NCBI GenBank assembly: GCA_001643675.2
Contig: LSRY02000036.1
Coordinates: forward strand, 662,001 to 726,000
DNA: 64,000 nt
Direction of reading: 5' to 3'
Origin: Monocercomonoides exilis
Lineage: Eukaryota > Preaxostyla > Oxymonadida > Polymastigidae
Shown: positions 23,976 through 35,507 of the stretch, one piece after another
How positions within the stretch are numbered: position 1 is the first letter of the stretch
Layout of the letters: each line of letters opens with the position of its first letter
Notes under the pieces: generated by a model
Told to the model about the DNA's origin: nothing
The model's input: the letters and a program-made list of their open reading frames with translations, nothing else
Database searches by the model: none
Program-made: the position numbers and the translations under genes

Positions 23976-26055
23976 TTGCCAAGAAATCAATAGAAACAAG
24001 AATAATTATAATTTGAAAGTTCCGATATTCTTTTAATTTGCCATTGGATTTTCACCTTGACTGCTCAAAATGGTCTTCTGGGAGTGGAAAATAAATCAGT
24101 TGAGATTCATTTAAAGTTATTTGAATGGTTTTGTTGAAAGCAAGAATTTTTGATTCCCGAAATGCATCAACCAGGAACGCAGATGGCAAATAGATGCATA
24201 GCTGTGAGTTTTGTGAATCCTGAGAAAGATGCGCGCAGGGCAGCAAATTCAAGCATGAAAGATAAGGATTGATCTGCTAAAGTTGAATGTTTCAAAAAAT
24301 AAAAAATACTTATTTAATATAAATGAAATGACGAATGTGCAAACGAATATGCTTTTATCTCCAATGCGCACTCAATAATGCTCATTGGTTCATGCGATTC
24401 AGCTTTGTGCAAGCTTGCTTCTGCAAGTTTCCTCCATCTTTGAAAATTAATCACCATCAATTCAACCCCAAATCAACTCACTCAAAAACAAAGTGACCAG
24501 CTTCTATATATAAACATCCGTTATGTCCTTTACAGTGCTTGCAGGGATATAAGGGATTTGAGCGCTTCATCTCGATTTTCGAGTGAAATATGCATATTTG
24601 CGCTCAACTGAGCAAATCAATCCCATACACCGCCGCCTTGTGCTTGAAGCGTTCGAAAAAAAAATGATTTATTCATCTGTGGTTCTTGTTCATCCACCTG
24701 CCACTCCATCTCAATACAAAAAACGATTTTAAATCAAATCCTTCGCCCATCATATATTTCTGATGAGAGAAAAACAGAATTTCCCTCAAAAACTGTCCAG
24801 AGCAGCAAAAGAGTTCAAATGATCAAAGATTCATATGACATAAATTTGCTGCATTCAGGAAAATGTGCTTTTGTTGAATTTTGAAAAACGCACAACATGA
24901 TATTCCGATAGTTTGTATTTTTTGTGTTTGTTCAAGTTGAGATTCGAATAGTTTGATAATACTTTATTTTTTTGCGTGTCATTTATTTTGAATGACGATG
25001 AGAAAGCAGTGCCAAAAATGTTTTGGACGTACCATGAAGGGCGTTGTTCACAAAAAATTTCATAAAAAACTGCGAGATGAAGCGAATGGAGCAAGCTGAT
25101 CAAAACGAAAGCATCAATCCATCGAACAAAATGAGCTATTGTGCCAATTTCTTTTGAATAGCAAAATCTGTTCGCTCTGTTGTGAATGTACTTGTTTCAA
25201 TCAAAGATGAAAATTGTTCTCCGTTCTTCAAAAGCGAAGGACCTTGTTGATTTTTTCGATGATGTTGGATTTTCTTTATTTATTTCTATCGGTGCTGCTG
25301 CATGCATTTATTCCATTTCGATGTTTCATGTGCATTTGCCTATGTGGAATCAAAGGAGAGAATAACTTGCCATTTGCTGATCTCGCATGGATGGCAAAAT
25401 AGATTGCTGCCATTTTCAAAAATAAAGACAAGGCGCTTGGGTAGAGCTGAATCATGAGCAAGAATACGCAAAGTGTGTTGATTTTAAGGAACTTGAAAGA
25501 TGTTTGAATTCATCTTTTCTGAGTTGTTATTTTCGTTTTTTGTGGATTGATCCAGTTTATCTCTTTCTTTTTTTTTCACCTTTTATATTACAAATTTTGA
25601 ATTAAAAATATTATTTTTGATTTTATTTTATATTTTCATTTTTTATTTCATTATTATTTTTCCATGATTTTGTTGCGTCATTTTCCAAAAGAAAAAATTC
25701 AAGAAGCACATTTTTGAAAAATTCAGAGAAAAAATAAAGGATTGAAAATTTCCTTTGCAGAACAAGGTTCACCCAGAAAGAAAATTGTTCTCAAAGTAAC
25801 AGCAGAAATTGAGTATCAGAAGCATGGTCAGAGATTTCTTTTATTATTCTATTGAATGCATCTATTTGGATTGACATTTTTTGAAAAGTTTGTTCCAAAG
25901 ACCATAAGATTCAAAAATGCGGGGAAAAGTTGTAACATGGAAATAAAAATATGAGAATAAATGCTGTTAAGTCTTTTTGTGTCTTTAAAAATAATAGTGC
26001 AGAAACGAAAAGATGGATAATGGATGGCTGATCATTCAATTATTTTGTCTGAAAA
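23976..26055. other. Long intergenic region upstream of surface gene 1
   Basis: About 2 kb without a supported gene. Open frames at 24052-24252 (minus), 24855-25103 (minus) and 25214-25402 (plus) are short, lack family motifs and carry no splice partners I can find. They may be worn remnants of other genes. The last few hundred bp should contain the promoter of the 26056 gene. Confidence 0.5.
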
Positions 26056-29000
26056 ATGCAACTTCTTGTTGTTTGCCTTGAATTTGTGATTGGTGCATGG
26101 GGAAGATGTCAACAATTTGACAAGAATGATGAACAACTCCAATGCTGGATGGGGATGCTTGAAGGAAGACAAAACAGAAACGAAGAATGCATTGTGAAGA
26201 CAATGTGCGATATGCACAACTCTTCAATGGGAGTGGAGAAAATTTGCATTTATCGATCAAGTGGAAAGTGTTCGTTTTTTGTTGGGGAACAATCTGCGCT
26301 GAGTTTTGGATGTTGCCTGCTGACTGAAAAAGGGAATTTTTCGTCTTCGACGATTTGCAATTGGGGGTTTTGTGTTTTGAGGAATTCATCGCTGATGAGC
26401 AGCTCTTGCTGTTTCTTGATGAATAGTGTTGTGGAGATGCAAAAAGCAAGTTCGTGTGTGCAGATAGAAAACTGTGAGTGGAGGAACATTGTGTTTTGTG
26501 GGAAAGGGAGCATCTTGAGGAATGGGGAAGGATTCAGCGAAGTTGCGAAAAAATGCACTTTTGCGAATGTGACTGAGATGAACAAAGCCGATGAAAAGAT
26601 GAAAAGCGAAGACTCAATCACTGAAAGCCACATGGAAGATAGCATTGTGATGAGCTCAATGAATGTGCTTGAAGGAGGGATAGCGAGTGGAACACAGGGA
26701 TCGGGAGTGTTTTTGTGCAGCAATTGCACATTTTATCACAACGAAAGAAGAGATTGGAGAATAAGGAATACAGATAGACTGTCAACAACAGAAACACAGA
26801 CATTCAAAAATGCAGAGTGGATTGAATGCAATGCCGAATGTGGTGGAGCACTGTATGTTCATGACAATTCGAGCGCAACGCTCACTGTGGAGAATTCATC
26901 TTTTGTGAAATGCAAAGCAACATCCACAAGAGGCGGCGGAATATATGCTTTGAAAATCGCTGAATGCATTGTTCATCATACAACATTTATTCAATGCTCT
27001 TGCGCATCAATTAATACAGACTGTGGCGGTGGAGGAATTACGGCAGAAAATGTGTTCACTCAATCTATCGTCGAATGCTGCAATTTTCGGAACTGTTCTT
27101 CCGGAAATGATGGAGGAGCAATTGATCTACGTCCAACAAAAACAGAAAAGCAAAAGGCATGCGTTGTGAATTCCTTTTTCGATAACTGTCAATGTTATGG
27201 ATCAGATAATGGAATTGGAGGAGCTATTCAACATTGGGGTTGCATTGATAAAGTTGTTATTTCGAATTGTCTCTTTTGTCATTGCTATTCAATTCGTGCA
27301 GGAGGAGCGGTTGGTCAACAAATAAATGAAAATAATGAAGGAATTTTGTTTTATTTCTGTTTTTTCCACAACAATGAGTGTCAAAAAGGAGGACATGACA
27401 TTGTTCTTTACAGCTCAACTTCAAATAATATCGATTCGAGTTGCTATTCGACCAGAAATACTTCAAATAGAGTTAGCACAGATACAGTCATAATTGTTGA
27501 CAAAAGTGAATGGCTTCTGAATGATGGTGGAAGAGTCAGATTTGTCTCCTCAGTGCAAACGCAACAAAATGCCAAAGATACATATGCATGTGGAATCAAC
27601 GAAAGCTATCCATGCAACACTGTTAGCCATTGCCTCACTCAACTTATTCCTGAATTTGTGAAAGATATTGAGATTCTCACAGGAACGATCATAGAAACCA
27701 AAGGTGTGGATTGTTGCTCCAACACCATCACGATTTATGGTCAAAGTGATTTGAGCACGACAGTGCAGACAGAATTAGAGGCAACTGGATTGTCTCTTTT
27801 CTCAGTCTCAACAGGTGAATTGTCCATCAGTGACCTTGAACTTGTGCATTACTCGGCATTTGCAAATAATCGAGCCTCAAGGCTATTTGAGATCACTGGA
27901 GCTGGAGAGATGCATATAAGCAATCTGAACATATCTGCTGGAAGCGAACAAACTGAAAATACAGCATTTGCTGCAGAGCTGATAAACATTCAGAATGGCG
28001 TGTTTCAGATGGAAAATGTGAACTGGGCAAAGACTATCTCCGCTGTTTCGTTGGTTTCATTTTCTTCAACAAATGAAGTGTCATTGACACTATCCGAATG
28101 CACCTTTGATGAAATTGAGAGAACTTCAAGCGGAGCAGCAGTAATGTCGTTTTCGAATGACAAGGCAATCATTGAGCTGAATTCGAGCACTTTTGAAGGA
28201 TGTGGAAGCAGAACATCTGCTGATGGAGGATCGATGATGTTGTATGCAGGAGAGGAGAATGAAGTGGAAGTGAAAGGTGGAATTTTTGATGAGTGCTATT
28301 GCTCAGTGGTGAATGGTCTTGGAGGAGGAATCCTTCTTCAGTTGTTGAATGATAATCTAAATTTCCTAATATCCTCTTCATTTGGAACAAACACAGCCAA
28401 GTGTGGAAGAGACATCTTTGTTCTTTCGCCAAATCTGGAAGAAACAACAAAGTCACAAAAAATCACGTGTGTAACAGCATCATCAGAGTCTGCTGACAGA
28501 GTGAGAGGATTCAACAACGGAAATACAACCTTGGCTGTTCCATTGTGTATTTATCTCCTTCCTGATCCAACTGAAATATTTGTGAGCGATTCAGAAGCAT
28601 TCGACCATTCGCACTGCGGAATTATAGAGTTTCCATGTCTGACTTTGAAGCACTCCCTCACACGTCAAACAGGAGAAAAGAAAGTTGTTGTGAGTGGAAT
28701 GATTTTGATGAGTGATGAATTGGCATTTGCTGGACAGAAACATGAAATCAGAGGAAATGATGATCAAAGTGGCTGGACAGTTTCTGATTCAAGTTCAACA
28801 TCCAATTCAGCGATGATTTCAGCAAGTGTTGAAACAGAATTATCAAAACTCATCTTTTCTCTTCCTTATTCCCTTTCACAGTGTTCCACTTTCATTTTGT
28901 CTTCCTCGCAACTGACTTTGTCTCAGTGCTCACTTTCTCTTCAAAATCCTTTAGAAGTATTGGAACTGTTGTTCTTGTCTGTTGAATCTGGAATCTTATC

Positions 29001-32000
29001 GATTGAAACTTTCACAGCTTCTTCGATCTCGCTGAGTGAGAATCCATTAATCTCATTATCTGGAAGCAGCACAGAAGCCAAATTGAAAAATGTTAATCTG
29101 ATTGGGATTGGAACAAGTTGTGCATCAGGATTATTTGAAGTGGTTGAAAGGGCTTCAATTCAAATGAGTGATTGTGTAATTTCTTCGATTACTCCATCAG
29201 AAGGAATAATGTCCTCTCGTTTGATCTCTTCCACAAGCGCCAAGAAAATAGAAATTATTCGATCTGGCATTTCGAACTTTGCTGTGAAAGACCAAAACGG
29301 GGGAGCAATCGAGTGCACTGTTGAAAGTGGTTGCTCTTTTGTCTTTAAAGAAGGGAGCATGAACTCGTGCAAAAGTGAGGGAGGGAATGGAGGGGGGTTG
29401 TGGGTGCAGATGAAAAGTGGATCAAGTCTTAGCATTGGCAATGTGACTGAAGAGCCTTCAAGCAAAGGAGATAAAAACGAACAAGAGGCCAAAGTGTGCT
29501 TTTCTCATTGTTCAGCAACTGCAAATGTTGATGGGAGGAAAGGATTGGGAGGAGGGATATATTTGTATCTGGATAATGGAGCATCAAATTTTGTTTTGAA
29601 GAGTATGATATTTGATGAATGTTCGGGAAGGAAAGGGAAGGATGTGTTTTTGAATGCTTTTGATTTGAGGGATGCAGCAAATTCAGCAACATTTTGCTTC
29701 GATGCTGATGTGAATGGGTTGGATAAGCTGAATGGATTTGAGCGCTCAACAACAAATGAAGAATACGAAATACCGCTTGTGGTTTATCTGTGGAATAACT
29801 TTACATCCCCTTGCCATGTGGGTGGAGAAGATGCTCATGATTTCAGTGGTTGTGGGCATGCTCAAGTTCCGTGCAGCACAATCACAAATGCGGTTGGGTT
29901 CAGATTTTCCAACAAAAACAAGTCAATCAAGCTTCATTCACCTTTTTCATTTGGAGAAGAATTGAAGATGGGTTCAAATGAGTGGAGCGTGACTGGAGAA
30001 GGAAATTCCTCAAATTATGAGATAGGAGCAGGCATTTCTGGTTCACAAAGGGGAGTATTCGAGACGCGCTGTCCAACAACCTTTGGCAAGGTGGTGTTTT
30101 CTGTTGCAGAAAGAATAGGATCATATGAAAGCATATTCCATTGCATTTCCAACAAACTGATAATTCAGGATTGTGGAATAATTGCTTCTGAAAATGACTT
30201 GGATGTTTCCTTTGTGAAGATTGAAGGAGGTGAAGTGACGATTAGCAATGTGTTTGGGATTGGGATCAAATGGCAGACAAGCGCAATAATTTGTGATGGG
30301 GGAAGTGAGGTTGTGCCTTCGATTGAAATCGGTGAAAGCAACTTTTCCGGAAACAGCGAGCAAAATGGATGTTTGATTGAATGTAAAAGTGTCAAATTTT
30401 TGAATGCAACAAAATGCGATATCACGGAGATGGATAGAGCCGCTGGATGCGGAGGATGCATAAGCGTTGACAACAGCAATATAGAAAACGAAAACATACA
30501 AATTAATATCGAAGAGTGTGTTTTTGATGGATGCTCCGTGCTGTCTGATGGAGGCAAAGGAGGAGCTATTTTCGCACAGATGAAAGGGAACACGCAATTG
30601 AATATTATTTCAAGCACATTTACGGGATGTGCAGCACCAGCTGGAGAAGCGAAGACTGGGTTTGGAGGAGGGATTGCATTGAAGTTGGTGGATGGTGATT
30701 CTTCGTTTGTGATATCATCCCCTGCTTTTGATGTTGATAATCCAAACACTGCCAAATATGGAAATGATCTTTTTGTTGAATCATCCAACTTGACAAAGAG
30801 CATCACAAACACTTCTCTTCCATTTGTTTCTGGGCATCTGGCAGATATTTCGTTGAATTCCATGAGCGGATTTGATGAGAATGACACAATAAATGCTATT
30901 CCATTGGTTTATTTCTGGCGAGCATTTGGTTCAGAGTTATTTATTGGGAGCGAAGGAAGAGATGTGTGCATTTGCGGACTGTCAGATTATCCTTGCCTGT
31001 CAATCGATTATTCTTTGGAGCGAATGCTTGAAGGAAATGAAAGGATTATCAGTGTCATTGGAAAGGCGATTCTTCAGAAGAGTGTTGATGTCAGTGGGCT
31101 TTCAATAAGATCAAATAATACAATCATGTGCGCTCTGGAGTGCAACTCTTCGCTTGAAGGAACAGAAGGAACGGCAATGAAGATTCAGGGTATTACCAAT
31201 TTCGAACTGATAAACTTTGTTGTTCCATCGTCGTTCACAAGTGGAGTTGATGTTTTGTTGCATATTGGATCAAGTGAAGGACTATTGACTCTGAAAGATT
31301 GTTCATTCAGCAAGAATGAGGAAAGCAGAGAAGAAGAAATGATTAACTTTGTGTTGATCGAGGCAGATGGGGGCATAATTGTGTTGGAATTTGTGGCAAT
31401 TCAATCGCTTTGCTTTTCAAAAGATATTATTTCCGTTCATCCAACAACAATTTTGAATATGAAAAATCTAACGATGAAGAATATTGAGCTGGAAGGAGCA
31501 AGCGGATTGGGCATGTCAAAGAGTTCAAGAAGAGAGAAAAATGAAGTGGAGCAAGATGTTGTTATTGAATGGAGTTCATTCGAAGAAGTCACTCAGAATG
31601 CAACCGATGATATCCCCATCATTCGGAATGACAATGATGAGCCATTGAAAATGGTTGTTAGAAACACAACAATGAAGAGATGCGGCGGATCGAAATGTGA
31701 AAAGGGAGGAGGGATGTTTTCTGTGTTGAATGAGGGAGGAAGAGTTGACTGCTCATTTTGCACGATTTCTGAGTGCTTCTGCTCCACCACTGGAAGAGGT
31801 GGGTGGCTGTTTCTGGAATGCACCTCGACAGCTGAGCAGCCTCTGAATTTTGTTCTGTCGAACATCACGTTCAGAGACAACTCTGCATTCAGAGGGAGAG
31901 ATGTGTATGTGAGATGCCACTCAATCGAATCGCAAATTGTTGATGAGCAATTCTTGTTGGATTTCAGATTGCCATTTGTGAAGGAGCTGGCAATATGGGG

Positions 32001-35000
32001 CTGCACAACAGACTCTTTTGTGGGTGAAGAGGATCTTCTGCTGAGGGTTGTGAAATATCAGAGCGAAACAATATTTGTCTCAGCTATCACAGACAATCAC
32101 GCAGATAGCAAACAATGTGGAGAGTTCAATGCTCCTTGCGAGTCGCTGAATGTGGGAGTGAAACATATCGTTCCATCGCGTTTCTCTCAGCTGATGATCA
32201 TGGAGCAAGCTGCTATTGTTGGTGCGTGTAGTGTTCAAGATGTTAGCATCCGCTCACTGCAATCTCCTTCATCGGCTTTTGCGTATCTGAACTCAACAAT
32301 TGCTGATGATGAAGAAAGCATCTTCACAACATCAGAGAGAGTTCGGATTGAGAATGTGAAATTCAATTTCTGTCAGTCATTTTCGTATTCAGGCAGCTCA
32401 GTCATTCGTGAAGCAAATGGCCAACTTTCTCTTTTGTTTGTTGATTTTTCATCAGTTGGACAATCAGAAAGCATTGAATCTGTTGTTCTCAATTCAACAT
32501 TGTTTAGCATCGAAAATGGAATTCTACATGTTGACAACTGCTCAATATCAATGCTTTCATCCAAGAAGCCTTCTTTCCTGTTTTGCGGGGAAGAGATATC
32601 GTTGACGAATGTGAAGTTGGAGCATATTGAGGCAACAACCAATGTATTTGAGATTGGCAACTGTGGAAGCGTTGCACTCAATGGAATAGTTGTGAATGAA
32701 GTGAAGCTGATGGAAGGATGTATCGTTTCAATAAACGATTCAACTTCAGGAACTGTTTCAATAACAATCTCCTCATTCAATAACTGTTCAAGGAATTCAG
32801 AAGGAGCTTCTATTCTTTCAGCTTCTTCTTCCTCAGCTCAGATAGTTCTTTCAAACTGTTCTTATTCAAGCTGTATTTCGAAGTCTGAGGAAGGGAGCAT
32901 GATGAAGATTGGAAATGCGATTGATGCTTCGATGCGCATGTGCGAATTTGAAGGATTGCTAACAAAAGAGAGAAAGAGTGAAAGAATAAATTCTTTTGAA
33001 GAAATATGTGAATGGAATGGATCACTTGTCCATTCATCAAATTCAACAATAGCAATGAAGGATGTTTCAATTTCGAATTCATCGTTGGGTGGATTGTCGA
33101 TCTCTTCTGGCAATGTGACGATAGAGAAAGGAGAATTCTTTGGCAACAATCCTTTCATTGCAAAATATCCATCGCTTTGTCGAAATATCATCTGCTCAGA
33201 TTCTGCTTCGCTGACCATTTCGAGCTTGAAGGGAGGAGATGGAGTAATGCCCAATTCTTCGCTGTGGATTCTGGACGATGGATGCAGCCTGGAAGGGATG
33301 GCAGGAGAAAGGGCATCGCCCTTCTTCATTCCCAAGCTGGAAGGGGCTTCGGCCAGCGAAAATGGAGGTGGGACTGAAATTCAATTCAAGGGAGCACTTC
33401 TTCTGCCATGCGATTTGTCATTCCGACTGATTTTATCAGCTGGAGAAACAGACCTGATTGAGACATATCATTTTGAAGAAGATGGGTTTGCGAGTGAAAC
33501 GGAAGCAGTTGGGATGGTGCCTTCGAGAAATCTTTCGTCGATCCCAGATGAGACGGAGGTGTCTGTGATGATTGTGTATGGAAAGCGGTTGTCTGCAACT
33601 GATGCATTTGTTCTGAAGAACAGAAGCGAACCCAAGGCAAATGGGGAGGAAAGGATTGTTGAAGGAGGAAAAGAAGGGAAATCTTATTGGTTGTTAATTG
33701 TGATTGTCATGAGTATCATATTACTAATTGTCCTTATTGGATTTATTTTATTCATTGTTCGGTGGAAGAAGGTGAAGAATGAAGCAGAAGATCTGAGAGA
33801 GATTGTGAATGATAACATCAGAAAAGATCCGAAGGCGTTTGAGATGGTGACGATGGAGATGTCGCCAGAGGAGCAGTGGAGGAGAGCAGAAAGGGAAGCA
33901 GAGAAGAAGAACGATGAGAGAATCAAGAAGAGGGTGTATGCGAAAAGCTTGGGACATTCGGAGTCATCGGAACATTTATTGAGTGAGAGTGGTTCCACTG
34001 AATACATTCTGGGCAGAGATTCAGACAAGATCCCTGATTGGGCATTAGAAAAGGTTGAGGAAGAAAAAGATGATGTTTCAAGGAAGCGAACTCCATCACC
34101 ATCAGTTTCATCCGCTTCAACCACAGACACTTCAGATACAGAATCCACTTTTGTTCGTGGGGAGGATTTGTGTCCAACCACCTCATCGATGTCGAATCTG
34201 GTGGATGCAATGGCCTGCTCTTCACCACATGAGAAATTGATTGTGGATCTGAGGGATTCGCTGTTCATGCTGCTTCATGGAAGGAATGAGAAGAAGGAGA
34301 TGGCGATAGGCACTCTGAAGGAAAGAGAGCAAACAGCTGCCCAGATTTTGTTCTGGGTGGCGAATGGGGCACTCCACTCATTTGATGAGATGGAAAACCC
34401 ACTTCAGTCATTGGCCAATCTGAGTCCTCATATTGTGCTGTTCTCTGAGCACATGGTCATCTGCATCGTGATGCATTCTGACTTGTTGTCAGATGATGAT
34501 TCAGACTCGTCTTCCATCTCATCATCAACTGTTGCAACATCTGCCAGTGATGATGATGAGGAGGAGGATGACTCTCTGCCCTCGTCTGCATTTGAGGATG
34601 AGGATGACAATTTCAAGAAGGAGTGTCTGAGGTGGAAGGCGCCAGAGCTGCAGATGAACAAGAAGATGGGGGCAACAGAGAAGTCGGTGGCATTCTCGGT
34701 CGGGATGATGCTGTGGGAGTGCCTGACACTCCAGATCCCGTTTGGGGAGTATGAGGCAGAGGCAGCTGGGCAGAAGATTGCGAATGGAGAAATGCCGAAT
34801 GTGGGGCTGGTGAAGGACACACCATATTTGGAGTTTTGGAGGCTGTGTATCTCGTGGAATGAGGCAGACAGGCCTTCTCTGAGTGGGATGAAGCGAGAGC
34901 TGATTGGGCACTTTCCAGCTGGGGCAGTGATGGTGACACTGACAGATGCAATCTGCGATTCTTTGCGAGACGAAGACGAAGAGGAAGAGGAAGAAGAGGA

Positions 35001-35082
35001 AGAAGAGGAAGAAGAGGAAGAAGATGGGATGAGCGAATCGATAAGCAAAGAAGAAGGGAGGAAAAGCCGAAAATACTTGTGA
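26056..35082 (+). CDS. Giant surface protein 1: signal peptide, beta-helix-like ectodomain, one membrane span, pseudokinase tail
   Basis: Intron-free, 3008 aa. A signal peptide (about 1-15, MQLLVVCLEFVIGAWG) precedes a very long ectodomain with right-handed beta-helix/PMP-type repeats: recurring C..C and GG[AG]I motifs such as ECGGALYVHDN, TRGGGIYAL, GNDGGAI, GGKGGAIF and STTGRGGWLF. Many N-x-S/T sites are present. One span lies at about 2543-2570, followed by a basic stop-transfer stretch. The cytoplasmic tail has charged and Ser-rich linkers and kinase C-lobe motifs: RWKAPEL (APE-like, about 2858), the helix-F-like SVGMMLWECLTLQIPFG, and ADRPS (about 2938). It then ends in a poly-Glu run. 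The HRD and DFG residues are missing. From codon 488 on it is identical to surface gene 2. I infer a cell-surface receptor or adhesin; ligand unknown. Confidence 0.92.
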   Translation: MQLLVVCLEFVIGAWGRCQQFDKNDEQLQCWMGMLEGRQNRNEECIVKTMCDMHNSSMGVEKICIYRSSGKCSFFVGEQSALSFGCCLLTEKGNFSSSTICNWGFCVLRNSSLMSSSCCFLMNSVVEMQKASSCVQIENCEWRNIVFCGKGSILRNGEGFSEVAKKCTFANVTEMNKADEKMKSEDSITESHMEDSIVMSSMNVLEGGIASGTQGSGVFLCSNCTFYHNERRDWRIRNTDRLSTTETQTFKNAEWIECNAECGGALYVHDNSSATLTVENSSFVKCKATSTRGGGIYALKIAECIVHHTTFIQCSCASINTDCGGGGITAENVFTQSIVECCNFRNCSSGNDGGAIDLRPTKTEKQKACVVNSFFDNCQCYGSDNGIGGAIQHWGCIDKVVISNCLFCHCYSIRAGGAVGQQINENNEGILFYFCFFHNNECQKGGHDIVLYSSTSNNIDSSCYSTRNTSNRVSTDTVIIVDKSEWLLNDGGRVRFVSSVQTQQNAKDTYACGINESYPCNTVSHCLTQLIPEFVKDIEILTGTIIETKGVDCCSNTITIYGQSDLSTTVQTELEATGLSLFSVSTGELSISDLELVHYSAFANNRASRLFEITGAGEMHISNLNISAGSEQTENTAFAAELINIQNGVFQMENVNWAKTISAVSLVSFSSTNEVSLTLSECTFDEIERTSSGAAVMSFSNDKAIIELNSSTFEGCGSRTSADGGSMMLYAGEENEVEVKGGIFDECYCSVVNGLGGGILLQLLNDNLNFLISSSFGTNTAKCGRDIFVLSPNLEETTKSQKITCVTASSESADRVRGFNNGNTTLAVPLCIYLLPDPTEIFVSDSEAFDHSHCGIIEFPCLTLKHSLTRQTGEKKVVVSGMILMSDELAFAGQKHEIRGNDDQSGWTVSDSSSTSNSAMISASVETELSKLIFSLPYSLSQCSTFILSSSQLTLSQCSLSLQNPLEVLELLFLSVESGILSIETFTASSISLSENPLISLSGSSTEAKLKNVNLIGIGTSCASGLFEVVERASIQMSDCVISSITPSEGIMSSRLISSTSAKKIEIIRSGISNFAVKDQNGGAIECTVESGCSFVFKEGSMNSCKSEGGNGGGLWVQMKSGSSLSIGNVTEEPSSKGDKNEQEAKVCFSHCSATANVDGRKGLGGGIYLYLDNGASNFVLKSMIFDECSGRKGKDVFLNAFDLRDAANSATFCFDADVNGLDKLNGFERSTTNEEYEIPLVVYLWNNFTSPCHVGGEDAHDFSGCGHAQVPCSTITNAVGFRFSNKNKSIKLHSPFSFGEELKMGSNEWSVTGEGNSSNYEIGAGISGSQRGVFETRCPTTFGKVVFSVAERIGSYESIFHCISNKLIIQDCGIIASENDLDVSFVKIEGGEVTISNVFGIGIKWQTSAIICDGGSEVVPSIEIGESNFSGNSEQNGCLIECKSVKFLNATKCDITEMDRAAGCGGCISVDNSNIENENIQINIEECVFDGCSVLSDGGKGGAIFAQMKGNTQLNIISSTFTGCAAPAGEAKTGFGGGIALKLVDGDSSFVISSPAFDVDNPNTAKYGNDLFVESSNLTKSITNTSLPFVSGHLADISLNSMSGFDENDTINAIPLVYFWRAFGSELFIGSEGRDVCICGLSDYPCLSIDYSLERMLEGNERIISVIGKAILQKSVDVSGLSIRSNNTIMCALECNSSLEGTEGTAMKIQGITNFELINFVVPSSFTSGVDVLLHIGSSEGLLTLKDCSFSKNEESREEEMINFVLIEADGGIIVLEFVAIQSLCFSKDIISVHPTTILNMKNLTMKNIELEGASGLGMSKSSRREKNEVEQDVVIEWSSFEEVTQNATDDIPIIRNDNDEPLKMVVRNTTMKRCGGSKCEKGGGMFSVLNEGGRVDCSFCTISECFCSTTGRGGWLFLECTSTAEQPLNFVLSNITFRDNSAFRGRDVYVRCHSIESQIVDEQFLLDFRLPFVKELAIWGCTTDSFVGEEDLLLRVVKYQSETIFVSAITDNHADSKQCGEFNAPCESLNVGVKHIVPSRFSQLMIMEQAAIVGACSVQDVSIRSLQSPSSAFAYLNSTIADDEESIFTTSERVRIENVKFNFCQSFSYSGSSVIREANGQLSLLFVDFSSVGQSESIESVVLNSTLFSIENGILHVDNCSISMLSSKKPSFLFCGEEISLTNVKLEHIEATTNVFEIGNCGSVALNGIVVNEVKLMEGCIVSINDSTSGTVSITISSFNNCSRNSEGASILSASSSSAQIVLSNCSYSSCISKSEEGSMMKIGNAIDASMRMCEFEGLLTKERKSERINSFEEICEWNGSLVHSSNSTIAMKDVSISNSSLGGLSISSGNVTIEKGEFFGNNPFIAKYPSLCRNIICSDSASLTISSLKGGDGVMPNSSLWILDDGCSLEGMAGERASPFFIPKLEGASASENGGGTEIQFKGALLLPCDLSFRLILSAGETDLIETYHFEEDGFASETEAVGMVPSRNLSSIPDETEVSVMIVYGKRLSATDAFVLKNRSEPKANGEERIVEGGKEGKSYWLLIVIVMSIILLIVLIGFILFIVRWKKVKNEAEDLREIVNDNIRKDPKAFEMVTMEMSPEEQWRRAEREAEKKNDERIKKRVYAKSLGHSESSEHLLSESGSTEYILGRDSDKIPDWALEKVEEEKDDVSRKRTPSPSVSSASTTDTSDTESTFVRGEDLCPTTSSMSNLVDAMACSSPHEKLIVDLRDSLFMLLHGRNEKKEMAIGTLKEREQTAAQILFWVANGALHSFDEMENPLQSLANLSPHIVLFSEHMVICIVMHSDLLSDDDSDSSSISSSTVATSASDDDEEEDDSLPSSAFEDEDDNFKKECLRWKAPELQMNKKMGATEKSVAFSVGMMLWECLTLQIPFGEYEAEAAGQKIANGEMPNVGLVKDTPYLEFWRLCISWNEADRPSLSGMKRELIGHFPAGAVMVTLTDAICDSLRDEDEEEEEEEEEEEEEEEDGMSESISKEEGRKSRKYL

Positions 35083-35507
35083 TGATGATCGTATAGGTTG
35101 GCATTCTTTTGAGAAGGGCTTTCTTTGCTTTCTTCTTTGACTGTTATTCGTTGAATGGGAAGTGGAGAGCAGGATGTGAATTCTCTCAGTGAGTTCAGTC
35201 TGCTTTCCATTTTTCGACTTTCTTCGAATCAGAATCAAAATGTTTCAAAAGTGAGTTATTTTCTTTTTTCATTTTGACTTTTGTTTTCAATTTTTTGTGG
35301 AAGAGGCGTGTGTTTCATGGTGCTTTTAGCATCACCATTTTTTCTGTTAATAACAACATCAGGATAATTCTCACAAGATGAATTGCAATGAAACAGTTTC
35401 TGATATTTATTGTGAACAATTTTAAGAATATTAAACTGATACAGTCTAAATCGGACATAATCACATCGGTTTTCGCACAATTTTTTGTGACTAAATCCGA
35501 TTATTAT
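27519..35507 (+). repeat. Left arm of a giant inverted repeat (7,989 bp)
   Basis: Position x pairs with 71676 minus x on the other strand throughout, so there is no net indel. The arm covers codons 488 to the stop of surface gene 1 and 425 bp of 3' flank. Outer edge: T27518 pairs with a differing base at 44158. Inner edge: identity ends after 35507. Two mismatches found inside: 31791/39885 (synonymous) and 35476/36200 (non-coding). I compared translations and selected DNA blocks, not every base. Confidence 0.95.

Noticed and set aside
24855-25103. 82-codon minus-strand frame at 24.9 kb
   Set aside because: Not related to any recognisable family; insufficient evidence for a gene.
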